Notes under the pieces: generated by a model
What the model was told of the DNA's origin: nothing
Databases searched by the model: none
The model's input: only the letters and a program-made list of their open reading frames with translations
Part shown: one piece after another, positions 1 through 6,193 of the stretch
How positions within the stretch are numbered: the first letter of the stretch is position 1
Layout of the letters: each line of letters begins with the position of its first letter
Program-made: the position numbers and the translations under genes
Origin: Clostridia bacterium
GTDB taxonomy: Bacteria; Bacillota; Clostridia; Christensenellales; Aristaeellaceae
DNA length: 17,311 nt
Assembly (NCBI GenBank): GCA_900759005.1
Contig: CAAEUQ010000102.1
Coordinates: 1-17,311 of the forward strand
Reading direction: 5' to 3'

Positions 1-316
1 AAAGTAACCACGATATTGCTTTTTTCATAGTATAATTTAACTATGAACGCTTTCGCTTATTGGGCAGTAATGCACATTCGCTCTTTCAAGAATTCAATAT
101 TTCAAGCATAAGAGGGGGTGCAAATTTGCCTTCTAAAGCAGTAATATGAGTAGGCTAAGCTGAAAATCGGTCGTTCCATAGGGGGGCAGAATGAACGATA
201 TGATTCGTTTTGAATCTCTAATCCGTTCAAATGTCATTTTCAGAGGAAAGTAAGCTCTGTTTCTTTATTTTATCTCCATTTCTGCGTCGCGCATCGCCCA
301 AATATGCAAAAATGAA
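1..316. other. AT-rich non-coding leader region
   Basis: No convincing long gene is seen here. The stretch is visibly richer in A and T than the coding DNA that follows. It holds a TATAAT hexamer at 31-36 lying inside an inverted repeat, CATAGT (26-31) with ACTATG (40-45). It also has two purine-rich Shine-Dalgarno-like runs (111-119 and 180-186), each followed by a very short reading frame, at 126-149 (TTG start, 7 codons) and 191-253 (ATG start, 20 codons). It could be the intergenic tail of a gene lying upstream of the window or a decayed accessory segment. Confidence 0.5.
191..253 (+). CDS. possible 20-residue small protein
   Basis: An ATG at 191 follows an AGGGGGG run at 180-186 with good spacing and opens a 20-codon frame ending in TAA. 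The predicted peptide begins MNDMIRFESL and ends in FRGK. It has no membrane segment, cysteine motif or recognisable domain. The ribosome-binding-like run is the only positive evidence, and G-rich runs occur by chance. It may equally be the remnant of a larger gene. No function is proposed. Confidence 0.18.
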   Translation: MNDMIRFESLIRSNVIFRGK

Positions 317-347
317 GTACCCAAATATTGTATCAATATCTGGGTAC
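317..347 (-). terminator. distal hairpin with T-rich tail
   Basis: Positions 317-330 pair with 334-347 around a 3-base loop with one internal mismatch. On the minus strand the stem is followed by TTCATTTTT, so this is the most terminator-like of the three hairpins downstream of the minus-strand SH3 gene. It lies about 100 bases after the stop codon. Confidence 0.45.
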
Positions 348-355
348 TACAGGCT

Positions 356-399
356 GTCAAAGAAGCCAGATTGCAAACTCGCGATCTGGCTTCTTTGAC
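356..399. repeat. perfect 16-bp inverted repeat
   Basis: GTCAAAGAAGCCAGAT at 356-371 is the exact reverse complement of 384-399, with a 12-base loop at 372-383. Read on the minus strand, its entry sequence (406 down to 389) closely matches 17137-17154 at the other end of the window, also placed just after a gene-proximal hairpin. It may be a copy of a dispersed element. Confidence 0.8.
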
Positions 400-407
400 A
401 AGCTGAC

Positions 408-437
408 AATCCCCGTTTTCATTCGAAAACGGGGATT
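408..437 (-). terminator. gene-proximal hairpin after SH3-domain gene
   Basis: Positions 408-419 pair perfectly with 426-437 (12 bp, 6-base loop), ending 11 bases past the stop codon of the minus-strand gene. No U-tract follows directly; the minus strand continues GTCAGCTTGTC into the next inverted repeat. It may stabilise the mRNA 3' end or act together with the two following hairpins. Confidence 0.6.
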
Positions 438-448
438 GGGAAAAACGA

Positions 449-1375
449 TCAGTGCGCCCAGTTGTAGGCGGCGTAGATCGCCTTCTGGTGTTCGGAATTA
501 ATGGAATCCGAGCCGTGGGTACGGCTGTTGTAAAGGTGCAGGCAGAACTGCCCGTCGTAGCCGTTGTCGTAGATCGTCTGATCGCCGTGCGGCATGGTGT
601 TGATCGCTGCGGCGACACATTTGCCGTTCGCAATCAGGATCACGGAGCGCGAATCCCAGCTGTATCCGCCGCTGCACATGGAAAGGAGCTTTACGGTATC
701 GTCCTTCGTCGCCGGTTCAATGTCCGCGTGCGAGGAGCCGCCCATGCGCTTGATCGTGATCACAGTGCCGGTCTCGACGTCGTACAGCATTCCGTAATCG
801 CCTTTCCGGAGCACGGAGGAGCCGCCGTTGTACCAGTCCATCACCACGACGCTCGCCTTCATCGCCTTCACGACGTCGGCATAGCTCGGCGCGGGATTCG
901 ATTGCTGAATCTTCGTCGGGCTTACGCAGCTCATCGGAATATAGCCGACAATGCTTCCGTCCCTGTTCTCGACCCGATAGAACGAACCGTCAATGCCGAC
1001 GATGTAAATGTCCGTATTCACGCCCAGCTTCGCCGGCGAATGCGTCGACGACGTGGAAGCGCTCAGATACAGATAGCTCTCCCTGCCGACATAGCCGTGC
1101 AGACGATTGCGGAGCGACAGGCTCGCCAGCGGACAATAGGCGGTAATTCCATCGCGCGTAACCTGCGCCCAAACGCCGTTTACGCCCGTGAGCGTCACCT
1201 TCAGACCCTTCTGAACCGGAATCGACGGGCTGGACGTGCTCGGCTGCGCAAAAATCACCGAATTCGTATGAAAATACATCCCCATGCCGTCCGCCAGCGC
1301 AATCGGAAGAACCAGCGCCAGCATCAGCGTCGAGATCAGAATGGTTCGCAGAACCCTGCGCCTGATTCGTATCAT
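449..1375 (-). CDS. exported SH3-domain protein, unassigned C-terminal domain
   Basis: This 308-residue protein is predicted to be exported and to work at the cell wall. An Arg-rich N-terminus and hydrophobic stretch (about residues 8-28) end in ALA-D, a plausible signal-peptidase I site. Two SH3b-like segments follow (about 33-87 and 95-152), a fold that often binds peptidoglycan. The C-terminal part (about 165-308) resembles a domain I recall from many Clostridia proteins of unknown function. Its conserved-looking residues are H216 and D218 (SSHADIEP), H263 (MPHGD), D270, C278 and H280 (FCLH), H287 (RTHGS) and H296 (EHQ). Closely spaced His, Asp and Cys suggest a hydrolase, transpeptidase or metal site, but the order does not match the classical YkuD motif. 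The start is supported by GAGG eight bases upstream and a promoter at 1427-1455. The gene stands alone, divergent from the amidohydrolase. Domain type is fairly sure; activity is unknown. Confidence 0.85.
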   Translation of the reverse strand: MIRIRRRVLRTILISTLMLALVLPIALADGMGMYFHTNSVIFAQPSTSSPSIPVQKGLKVTLTGVNGVWAQVTRDGITAYCPLASLSLRNRLHGYVGRESYLYLSASTSSTHSPAKLGVNTDIYIVGIDGSFYRVENRDGSIVGYIPMSCVSPTKIQQSNPAPSYADVVKAMKASVVVMDWYNGGSSVLRKGDYGMLYDVETGTVITIKRMGGSSHADIEPATKDDTVKLLSMCSGGYSWDSRSVILIANGKCVAAAINTMPHGDQTIYDNGYDGQFCLHLYNSRTHGSDSINSEHQKAIYAAYNWAH

Positions 1376-1426
1376 GTTGCTTGCCTCTTTTCCGTCATGG
1401 TTTTGTCCAATCTTTTCTTCTATTAT

Positions 1427-1455
1427 ATTACAATAATATGTCTGATATGAGTCAA
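1427..1455 (-). promoter_or_regulatory. sigma-A-type promoter for SH3-domain gene
   Basis: On the minus strand TTGACT (1450-1455) and TGTAAT (1427-1432) are separated by 17 bases. A perfect TATAAT lies at 1422-1427, but its spacing from TTGACT is 22 bases, so the TGTAAT pairing is preferred. Confidence 0.6.
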
Positions 1456-1518
1456 CTTATGTTTAGTTTTTGATTTTTAATATTAATTCAACGTTATTAA
1501 CATCATTTCGAAACGATT

Positions 1519-1548
1519 TTGCCGTCGCAGGGCATACATGGATATGCT
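1519..1548 (+). promoter_or_regulatory. candidate promoter for amidohydrolase
   Basis: TTGCCG (1519-1524) and TATGCT (1543-1548) are 18 bases apart. The expected transcription start near 1555 lies downstream of the ATG at 1538, which argues for translation from 1580 instead. Confidence 0.45.
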
Positions 1549-1579
1549 AAAATTGGGGGCGATAAGGAGCATAAACCGT

Positions 1580-2380
1580 ATGAAAATGAAGGTATTCGAC
1601 ATTCATGCACACATTTATCCCGAAAAAATCGCGGATAAAGCCGTGCATTCGATCAGCGCGCTGTACGGCGGATTTGAAATGAAGGGCGACGGGCGCGCGA
1701 AAACGCTGATTCAGCGCATGGACGCCGCAGGCATCGATCAGTGCGCTGCGCATTCCGCGGCGACGACGGCGCATCAGGTTTCGAGCATCAACCGCTTCAT
1801 TCTTTCGGAGGCCAATCAGTTTCCCGACAGGATCGTTCCGTTCGCGACGCTGCATCCGGACGTTCCGGATTTGGAAAACGCAATCGCCGAAATCTGCGCA
1901 GGCGGCTTTTCCGGAATCAAGCTGCACCCCGAATTTCAGGGCTTTAAGGTGGACGAGCCGCGCGCGATCCGGATGTTTGATCTCATCGGCGACCGCATTC
2001 CCATTCTCCTTCACTGCGGCGACGCAGTGCGCGACAATTCCGCGCCGGAGCGAATCCTTCATCTATTAAAGGAAGTTCCGCGCATTCGTCTGGTGTGCGC
2101 GCATCTGGGCGGATGGCAGGTCTGGGAGCGCGCGGCGAGCGTGCTGACCGGCGCGAATATCTGGGTAGATACGTCGAGCGCGCTGTACGCGCTTTCGCCG
2201 GAGCGGGCGGCGGCAATCATTCGCGGCTACGGCACGGAGCGCGCGCTGTTCGGCAGCGATTTCCCGATGTGGGATCCCGCTGAGGAGCTTCGGCGCTTCC
2301 TGAATCTTCCGCTGACCGATTCGGAGCGCGAAAACATCCTCTGGAATAACCACATCTGCCTGTTTCAAGGCGAAAAATAA
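1580..2380 (+). CDS. TIM-barrel amidohydrolase (amidohydrolase_2 family)
   Basis: The 266-residue product has the layout of the metal-dependent amidohydrolase superfamily. Visible motifs, numbered from this start, are the N-terminal metal-binding HxH (H9 and H11 in FDIHAHIYP), K114 and H116 in GIKLHPEFQG, H145 in LLHCGD, H175 in CAHLGG, and the late Asp D227 in FGSDFP. It most resembles uncharacterised TIM-barrel hydrolases related to aminocarboxymuconate-semialdehyde decarboxylase; the substrate cannot be read from the sequence. No signal peptide is seen, so it is probably cytoplasmic. I chose ATG 1580 because AAGGAG (1564-1569) sits at the right distance and the HxH motif follows at the usual position. 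An in-frame ATG at 1538 has poor context. All expected metal ligands are present, so it is likely active. Confidence 0.88.
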   Translation: MKMKVFDIHAHIYPEKIADKAVHSISALYGGFEMKGDGRAKTLIQRMDAAGIDQCAAHSAATTAHQVSSINRFILSEANQFPDRIVPFATLHPDVPDLENAIAEICAGGFSGIKLHPEFQGFKVDEPRAIRMFDLIGDRIPILLHCGDAVRDNSAPERILHLLKEVPRIRLVCAHLGGWQVWERAASVLTGANIWVDTSSALYALSPERAAAIIRGYGTERALFGSDFPMWDPAEELRRFLNLPLTDSERENILWNNHICLFQGEK

Positions 2381-2419
2381 GCCAAATATCGACTTTTTTC
2401 CGAAAGCGGGCGCAGGCGT

Positions 2420-2449
2420 TTGACGTTGCGCGTCCGGGCATGATATAAT
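2420..2449 (+). promoter_or_regulatory. strong extended -10 promoter
   Basis: TTGACG (2420-2425) and a perfect TATAAT (2444-2449) are 18 bases apart, and TG at 2441-2442 gives an extended -10. The predicted start near 2456 leaves a short leader before the small membrane protein gene. Confidence 0.75.
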
Positions 2450-2482
2450 GCAAATATCCATAAACGGAAAGGAGCGCTGTTC

Positions 2483-2782
2483 ATGGCACGCGCGAAGAAG
2501 AGCAAGAATAGAGTTTCGGTTTGGAATTGGCTGCTTACGCTTCTGCTGATGGCGATTCCGGGTGTGAATCTGCTGGCGGTAATCTGTTTTCTGATCTTTG
2601 GAAAGGCGCAGCCGAAGCGCAGCTTCGCGCTGGCGGTGCTGATCTGGACGATCGTGATCGCGGTTGGAACCGTGGTCGTTCTGATGCTTATACCGGAGCA
2701 GGTGTCGAATTTCGCCAATACGCTGCGCAGTCAGCTGGATGCGCTGCCCACGATTGCGCCGACGATCGCGCCTGCGGCGTAA
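2483..2782 (+). CDS. small two-helix membrane protein
   Basis: This 99-residue protein has a basic N-terminus (ARAKKSKNR) and two likely transmembrane segments (about residues 14-37 and 47-70). A short extracytoplasmic or cytoplasmic tail ends in a repeated Pro-Thr-Ile-Ala motif (PTIAPTIAPAA). The pattern NWLL...IPGVNLLAV...F followed by a basic linker and a second helix is shared by small Clostridia membrane proteins of unknown role that I recall. AAGGAG upstream of the ATG and a strong dedicated promoter at 2420-2449 support expression. It precedes the site-2 protease gene with a weak terminator in between, so the downstream pair may depend on readthrough from this promoter. No function is assigned. 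Confidence 0.72.
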   Translation: MARAKKSKNRVSVWNWLLTLLLMAIPGVNLLAVICFLIFGKAQPKRSFALAVLIWTIVIAVGTVVVLMLIPEQVSNFANTLRSQLDALPTIAPTIAPAA

Positions 2783-2801
2783 GGCGTAAGTCCGCTTCAT
2801 G

Positions 2802-2839
2802 AGACGCGTTGCCCGAGAGGATTGGGGCGCGTCTTCTTT
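2802..2839 (+). terminator. weak intrinsic terminator
   Basis: AGACGCG (2802-2808) pairs with CGCGTCT (2828-2834), extended by two G-U pairs, and is followed by the modest T-rich run TCTTT. The stem has a large loop. No clear promoter lies between it and the next gene, so partial readthrough is likely. Confidence 0.5.
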
Positions 2840-2864
2840 GTATCGCTGAAAGGATTGGAATACT

Positions 2865-3719
2865 ATGCACTTTGGCTATATCGAAGACCTGCTTTCGGAT
2901 CCGCGGAGCACGCTGATCTTTCTTCTGCTGGCGCTGCCGGGGCGTTTGCTCGCCATTTCCTGCCACGAAGCGGCGCACGCGTATGTCGCGAACCGCTGCG
3001 GCGACCCGACGGCGCGGCTGATGGGGCGCCTGACGCTGAATCCGTTCAAGCATCTGGATCCCGTGGGCGTTCTGATGATGCTTCTGCTGGGCATCGGCTG
3101 GGCAAAGCCCGTTCCGGTCAATCCCCTGAATTTCCGCGAATACCGCAAGGACGATCTGAAGGTCGCGCTCGCGGGCATCGCGATGAACATCTTTCTGTTC
3201 TGTCTGGGCTATCTCGTGCTGTGCGGGTTCATGGCGCTGGCGCTTTCGAAAATTCCGTACCGCGCGATGTACTGGCTGGCGAAGGACGACGTGTTCCGCT
3301 CGAGCTACAACGGCGTTTCCGCAATCTTCCTCGCGAGCGAAAGCGGCTATTGTTATTCGCTTACCAACCTGGTAAAGACCGCCTATTCGATGGGCGAGGT
3401 CTGCGTCGCGCCGGTATTCGGCCCCGTATTCGGCTATCTTTACGAGATGATCTATTATTTCGTGATGACGAATCTGGTGCTGGCGATCTTCAACCTGATT
3501 CCCGTTCCGCCGCTGGACGGCTATCACGTCCTGAACGATCTGGCGCTCAAGCGCCCGCTGTTTGCCGATCAGCGCGCGCAGGGCGTCGGCATGGCGATTC
3601 TGTATGTCGCGTCGTTTTCCGGCGTGCTGGGCGATCTGCTGGGAAAGGTATATGAATTCGTGCTCAGCGGGCTGGGCGGATGCGTGCTTTCGCTGTTCCG
3701 GGCGGTGAAGCTGATTTAA
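2865..3719 (+). CDS. site-2 protease family metalloprotease (peptidase M50)
   Basis: The 284-residue, multi-helix membrane protein belongs to the intramembrane zinc metalloproteases. The zinc-binding HExxH is H34-E35-A36-A37-H38 in the first hydrophobic region (SCHEAAHAY), and the third ligand is D218 in the LIPVPPLDGYH motif typical of M50. Additional family features are NPFKHLDPVG (59-68) and WAKPVPVNP (79-87). There is no PDZ domain, so it is the compact type rather than RseP/RasP-like. Members of this compact group are commonly found beside scpA in Bacillota, but their substrates are mostly unknown. An AAAGGA-type ribosome site precedes the ATG. Only one base separates its stop from the scpA start, indicating translational coupling. 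All catalytic residues are intact. Confidence 0.92.
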   Translation: MHFGYIEDLLSDPRSTLIFLLLALPGRLLAISCHEAAHAYVANRCGDPTARLMGRLTLNPFKHLDPVGVLMMLLLGIGWAKPVPVNPLNFREYRKDDLKVALAGIAMNIFLFCLGYLVLCGFMALALSKIPYRAMYWLAKDDVFRSSYNGVSAIFLASESGYCYSLTNLVKTAYSMGEVCVAPVFGPVFGYLYEMIYYFVMTNLVLAIFNLIPVPPLDGYHVLNDLALKRPLFADQRAQGVGMAILYVASFSGVLGDLLGKVYEFVLSGLGGCVLSLFRAVKLI

Positions 3720-3720
3720 T

Positions 3721-4455
3721 ATGGCGTATATCGTTTCGCTCAAACAGTTCGACGGGCCGCTGGATCTTTTGCTTACGCTGATTTCCACGGCGAAAATCGA
3801 CATTCAGGATATCTTCGTCAGCGAAATTACCGAGCAATACCTCGAATCCATGCGCCTGATCGACGAATTGGACATGGACACGGCGAGCGAATTCCTGCAA
3901 ATGGCGGCGACGCTTCTGGAAATCAAGAGCCGCGCAATGCTGCCCAAGCCGCCGAAGCCCGAGGATCCGAATGAACTAAGCCCGGAGGAAGCGCTGATCA
4001 AGCAGCTGACGGAATACAAGCTGTTCAAGGAAGCCTCCGAAAAGATGCACGTGCTCGAGGAGGAAGCGCGCGCGCTTCTGACGAAGATGCCCGAGGAATA
4101 CCCCCTCCCCCCGCCGAATATCGAAATCACGGGGCTGACGCTGGACAAGCTGGCGCGCGCATTCCGGCGCGTGCTCGAACGCGCAATGGAGAGCGAGCGC
4201 GCGGACGCTATGGCAAACCGCGAGATCAAGCGCGATCGATTCACCGTTTCCGGCTGCATGTCGCGCATCGCGCGCAAATTAAAAAGCGGTCGATTCGGCT
4301 TTACCGAGCTTTTCGACGAAAACATGACGCGCGCGGAAGTGATCACCATGTTCATGGCGCTTCTGGAGATGGTCAAGCTCAATCGCCTGCACGTCGAGCA
4401 GCAGGCGGCGTATGAAGAAATCTATTTAAGCGCGTTTACACCGGACGCAAATTGA
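3721..4455 (+). CDS. scpA: segregation and condensation protein A
   Basis: ScpA is the kleisin subunit of the bacterial SMC-ScpAB condensin complex, which organises and segregates the nucleoid. The 244-residue product begins with the diagnostic FDGPLDLLL (residues 10-18) followed by the helical N-terminal SMC-neck-binding region (about 20-80). A Pro/Glu-rich linker (about 75-90) comes next, then a helical middle and a C-terminal winged-helix part (about 170-240) ending in LNRLHVEQ, all of family length. The ATG lies one base after the protease stop and has only a weak ribosome-binding sequence (GGTGAAG inside the preceding gene), consistent with translational coupling. The partner gene scpB, usually next in line, is not in this window; a strong terminator follows instead. 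Confidence 0.95.
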   Translation: MAYIVSLKQFDGPLDLLLTLISTAKIDIQDIFVSEITEQYLESMRLIDELDMDTASEFLQMAATLLEIKSRAMLPKPPKPEDPNELSPEEALIKQLTEYKLFKEASEKMHVLEEEARALLTKMPEEYPLPPPNIEITGLTLDKLARAFRRVLERAMESERADAMANREIKRDRFTVSGCMSRIARKLKSGRFGFTELFDENMTRAEVITMFMALLEMVKLNRLHVEQQAAYEEIYLSAFTPDAN

Positions 4456-4461
4456 ATTTTC

Positions 4462-4503
4462 GACGCTTTTTGATGTAGATTCAACATCGAAAAGCGTCTT
4501 TTT
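4462..4503 (+). terminator. strong intrinsic terminator after scpA
   Basis: A 15-bp stem (4462-4476 with 4484-4498, one G-U pair) with a 7-base loop is followed by TTTTT at 4499-4503. It separates the protease-scpA unit from the importer operon. Confidence 0.93.
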
Positions 4504-4609
4504 CCTGCATATTCCAAGATTTGTTGAGTATAAGAATGTTAAATTACGTTTTATTATGCCATATTTGCACAACCATCAGAAAAAATCATAGGCAATTTCA
4601 TCTGTGATA

Positions 4610-4638
4610 TTGACATTTCGCTTCATTTTTGATAGAAT
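4610..4638 (+). promoter_or_regulatory. consensus sigma-A promoter of ABC importer operon
   Basis: A perfect TTGACA (4610-4615) and TAGAAT (4633-4638) are separated by exactly 17 bases. Transcription would start near 4645, giving a leader of about 65 bases that contains the palindrome at 4660-4678. Confidence 0.88.
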
Positions 4639-4659
4639 TTAACTGTTCAATGAATATAA

Positions 4660-4678
4660 GCGCGTTATTTTAACACGC
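4660..4678 (+). promoter_or_regulatory. candidate operator palindrome in the 5' leader
   Basis: GCGCGTTA (4660-4667) and TAACACGC (4671-4678) form a near-perfect inverted repeat with one mismatched pair and a 3-base centre. It lies about 15-33 bases after the predicted transcription start. The position suits a repressor site, perhaps for a LacI- or GntR-type sugar regulator. No regulator gene is nearby, and an mRNA hairpin is the alternative reading. Confidence 0.45.
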
Positions 4679-4709
4679 ATATATGCAAAAAGGTAAGGGG
4701 TAAACTTAA

Positions 4710-6023
4710 ATGAAGAGATTCCTGACTCTGGTTCTTGCTCTGGTCCTGACGATTGGCTTCGCGTCCATCGCGAGTGCTGAAACGCAGAAGCGCACCGTGA
4801 CGTTCTGGCACTGCATGGGCGGCACGATCGGCGAAGCGGTTCAGGCGAACGTCGATGCGTTCAACGCTTCTCAGGACGAAATTTTCGTCGACGCTCAGTA
4901 TCAGGGCGCTTACGACGACTCCCTGATCAAGGTTAAGGCTGCGGTTCCCGCGGGCGAAGGCCCGGACGTGTTCCAGATGTTCGAAATGGCGACCTCCTAT
5001 CTGGCGGATGTGGATTGGGTAGTGCCCTTCTCCGATCTGCTCGAGAAGGATCCCTTCATGAGCCTGGACGACATCGAAGGCGCGATGCGCAACTACTACA
5101 CCGTGGACGGCAAGTTCATGTGCCTGCCCTTCAACCCGTCTTCCCCGATCATGTACTACAACAAGGACGCTTTTGAGGCGGCCGGCATCACCGAGATCCC
5201 CACGACCTTCGAAGGCATCGCGGCGATCGCAGAGCAGCTCACCAGCGTTGAAGGCAATCCCGAATACGCGATGGGCCTGACCATCTACGGCTGGTTCTTC
5301 GAGTCGATGCTCGTCAACGCGGGCTACTACTACGTCAACAACGAAAACGGCCGCGCCGCGACTGCGACCGCGATCGATTACGACACCAACGGCGGCGGCA
5401 AGCTCGTTATGGAAGCCTGGAAGAAGCTGGTTGACGACGGCGTAGCGTTCAACTTCGGCGTTGACAACGACGGCGCGAAGGCGGCGTTCATGGCCGGCAC
5501 CACCGCGATCACCCTCGAATCCACCGCTCAGCTGACCACCATCACCAATGGCGCGAACTTCAACGTTGGCACCGCGGTCTTCCCGTCTGCGGCTTCCGAG
5601 CGCACCGATCGCGCGATCATCGGCGGCGGCAACCTCTGGATGGTCAACTCCGGCGACGAGCAGCGCATGGCGGACGCCTGGACGTTCATGAAGTACATGG
5701 CGTCTGCGGAACCGGCGGCGAAGTTCTCCATGGCGACCGGCTACTACGCGGCGAACTCTCATGCATACGAAGTTCCGGAATACGTCGAGTTCCTCGAGAA
5801 CAACCCCAATGCCCGCACCGCTCTCGATCAGCTGCGGAGCTCCGAGCTGAACAACCTGACCGGCAGCCTGTTCACCGGCGTGAACGCTGAGCTCCGTCAG
5901 ATCTGGCAGGAGGAAATGGATCTGTACCTGCAGGGCGCGTACACGATCGACGAGGCGCTCGCCACGATCGCGGATCGCTCCAATGCGTCGATCGCTTCCT
6001 ATAACGCCACTGTCGGCGCGTAA
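4710..6023 (+). CDS. ABC importer substrate-binding protein, UgpB-like
   Basis: This 437-residue extracytoplasmic solute-binding protein captures the ligand for the two permeases that follow. The N-terminus is a typical signal peptide (MKRF, hydrophobic core, ASA-E cleavage after residue 23) with no lipobox cysteine. The mature protein starts with TFWHCMGGTIGEAV (31-44) and has DAFNASQ, GEGPDVFQMFE and MYYNKDAFEAAGI. These are the landmarks of family-1 binding proteins and are especially close to UgpB, the glycerol-3-phosphate/glycerophosphodiester binder. Substrate could therefore be a glycerol-phosphate compound or a sugar; the family is firmer than the ligand. The ATG follows AAGGGG. Codon use is strongly biased (GCG, AAC, CTG), suggesting high expression. 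A hairpin attenuator after the gene should keep it in excess over the permeases. Confidence 0.92.
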   Translation: MKRFLTLVLALVLTIGFASIASAETQKRTVTFWHCMGGTIGEAVQANVDAFNASQDEIFVDAQYQGAYDDSLIKVKAAVPAGEGPDVFQMFEMATSYLADVDWVVPFSDLLEKDPFMSLDDIEGAMRNYYTVDGKFMCLPFNPSSPIMYYNKDAFEAAGITEIPTTFEGIAAIAEQLTSVEGNPEYAMGLTIYGWFFESMLVNAGYYYVNNENGRAATATAIDYDTNGGGKLVMEAWKKLVDDGVAFNFGVDNDGAKAAFMAGTTAITLESTAQLTTITNGANFNVGTAVFPSAASERTDRAIIGGGNLWMVNSGDEQRMADAWTFMKYMASAEPAAKFSMATGYYAANSHAYEVPEYVEFLENNPNARTALDQLRSSELNNLTGSLFTGVNAELRQIWQEEMDLYLQGAYTIDEALATIADRSNASIASYNATVGA

Positions 6024-6053
6024 TTCAGGCAAATCACAAGGGAATTGACCGTA

Positions 6054-6072
6054 CCGGCGGATTTTCCGCCGG
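6054..6072 (+). repeat. GC-rich hairpin after binding-protein gene
   Basis: CCGGCGGA (6054-6061) pairs perfectly with TCCGCCGG (6065-6072) around a 3-base loop. There is no U-tract. It probably protects the 3' end of the binding-protein mRNA from exonucleases. Confidence 0.65.
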
Positions 6073-6129
6073 ACGGCTCGCCCCCTTTGAAGCGCAGTGT
6101 TTCGGCAAAAGGCAATAAGTTCAAGCGTG

Positions 6130-6160
6130 AAAGGGAGCAGAGGCGACTTTGCTCCCTTTT
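6130..6160 (+). terminator. intra-operon attenuating terminator
   Basis: AAAGGGAGCA (6130-6139) pairs perfectly with TGCTCCCTTT (6150-6159) around a 10-base loop and ends in TTTT. It lies between the binding-protein gene and the first permease, with no obvious new promoter after it. Partial termination here would lower permease expression relative to the binding protein. Confidence 0.7.
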
Positions 6161-6193
6161 ATGAGCATTTTCCATAGTAAGGAAGGAATTGAC

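Noticed and set aside
126..149. TTG-started 7-codon frame after AGAGGGGG
   Set aside because: Too short to support as a gene; mentioned only as part of the AT-rich leader region.
452..1450. Long plus-strand frame opposite the SH3-domain gene
   Set aside because: Arg/His-rich composition without domains; it mirrors the codon bias of the real gene, which has a signal peptide, ribosome site and promoter.
1538..1579. Longer N-terminus for the amidohydrolase
   Set aside because: The added 14 residues lie before the expected transcription start and lack a ribosome site; AAGGAG serves ATG 1580.
4665..6032. 455-codon minus-strand frame opposite the binding-protein gene
   Set aside because: Fully antisense to a clear solute-binding protein, low complexity in Arg, Val and His, no family features.
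6149..6193. Longer N-terminus for permease 1
   Set aside because: The upstream ATG lies within the terminator hairpin; AAGGAAGG fits ATG 6194.
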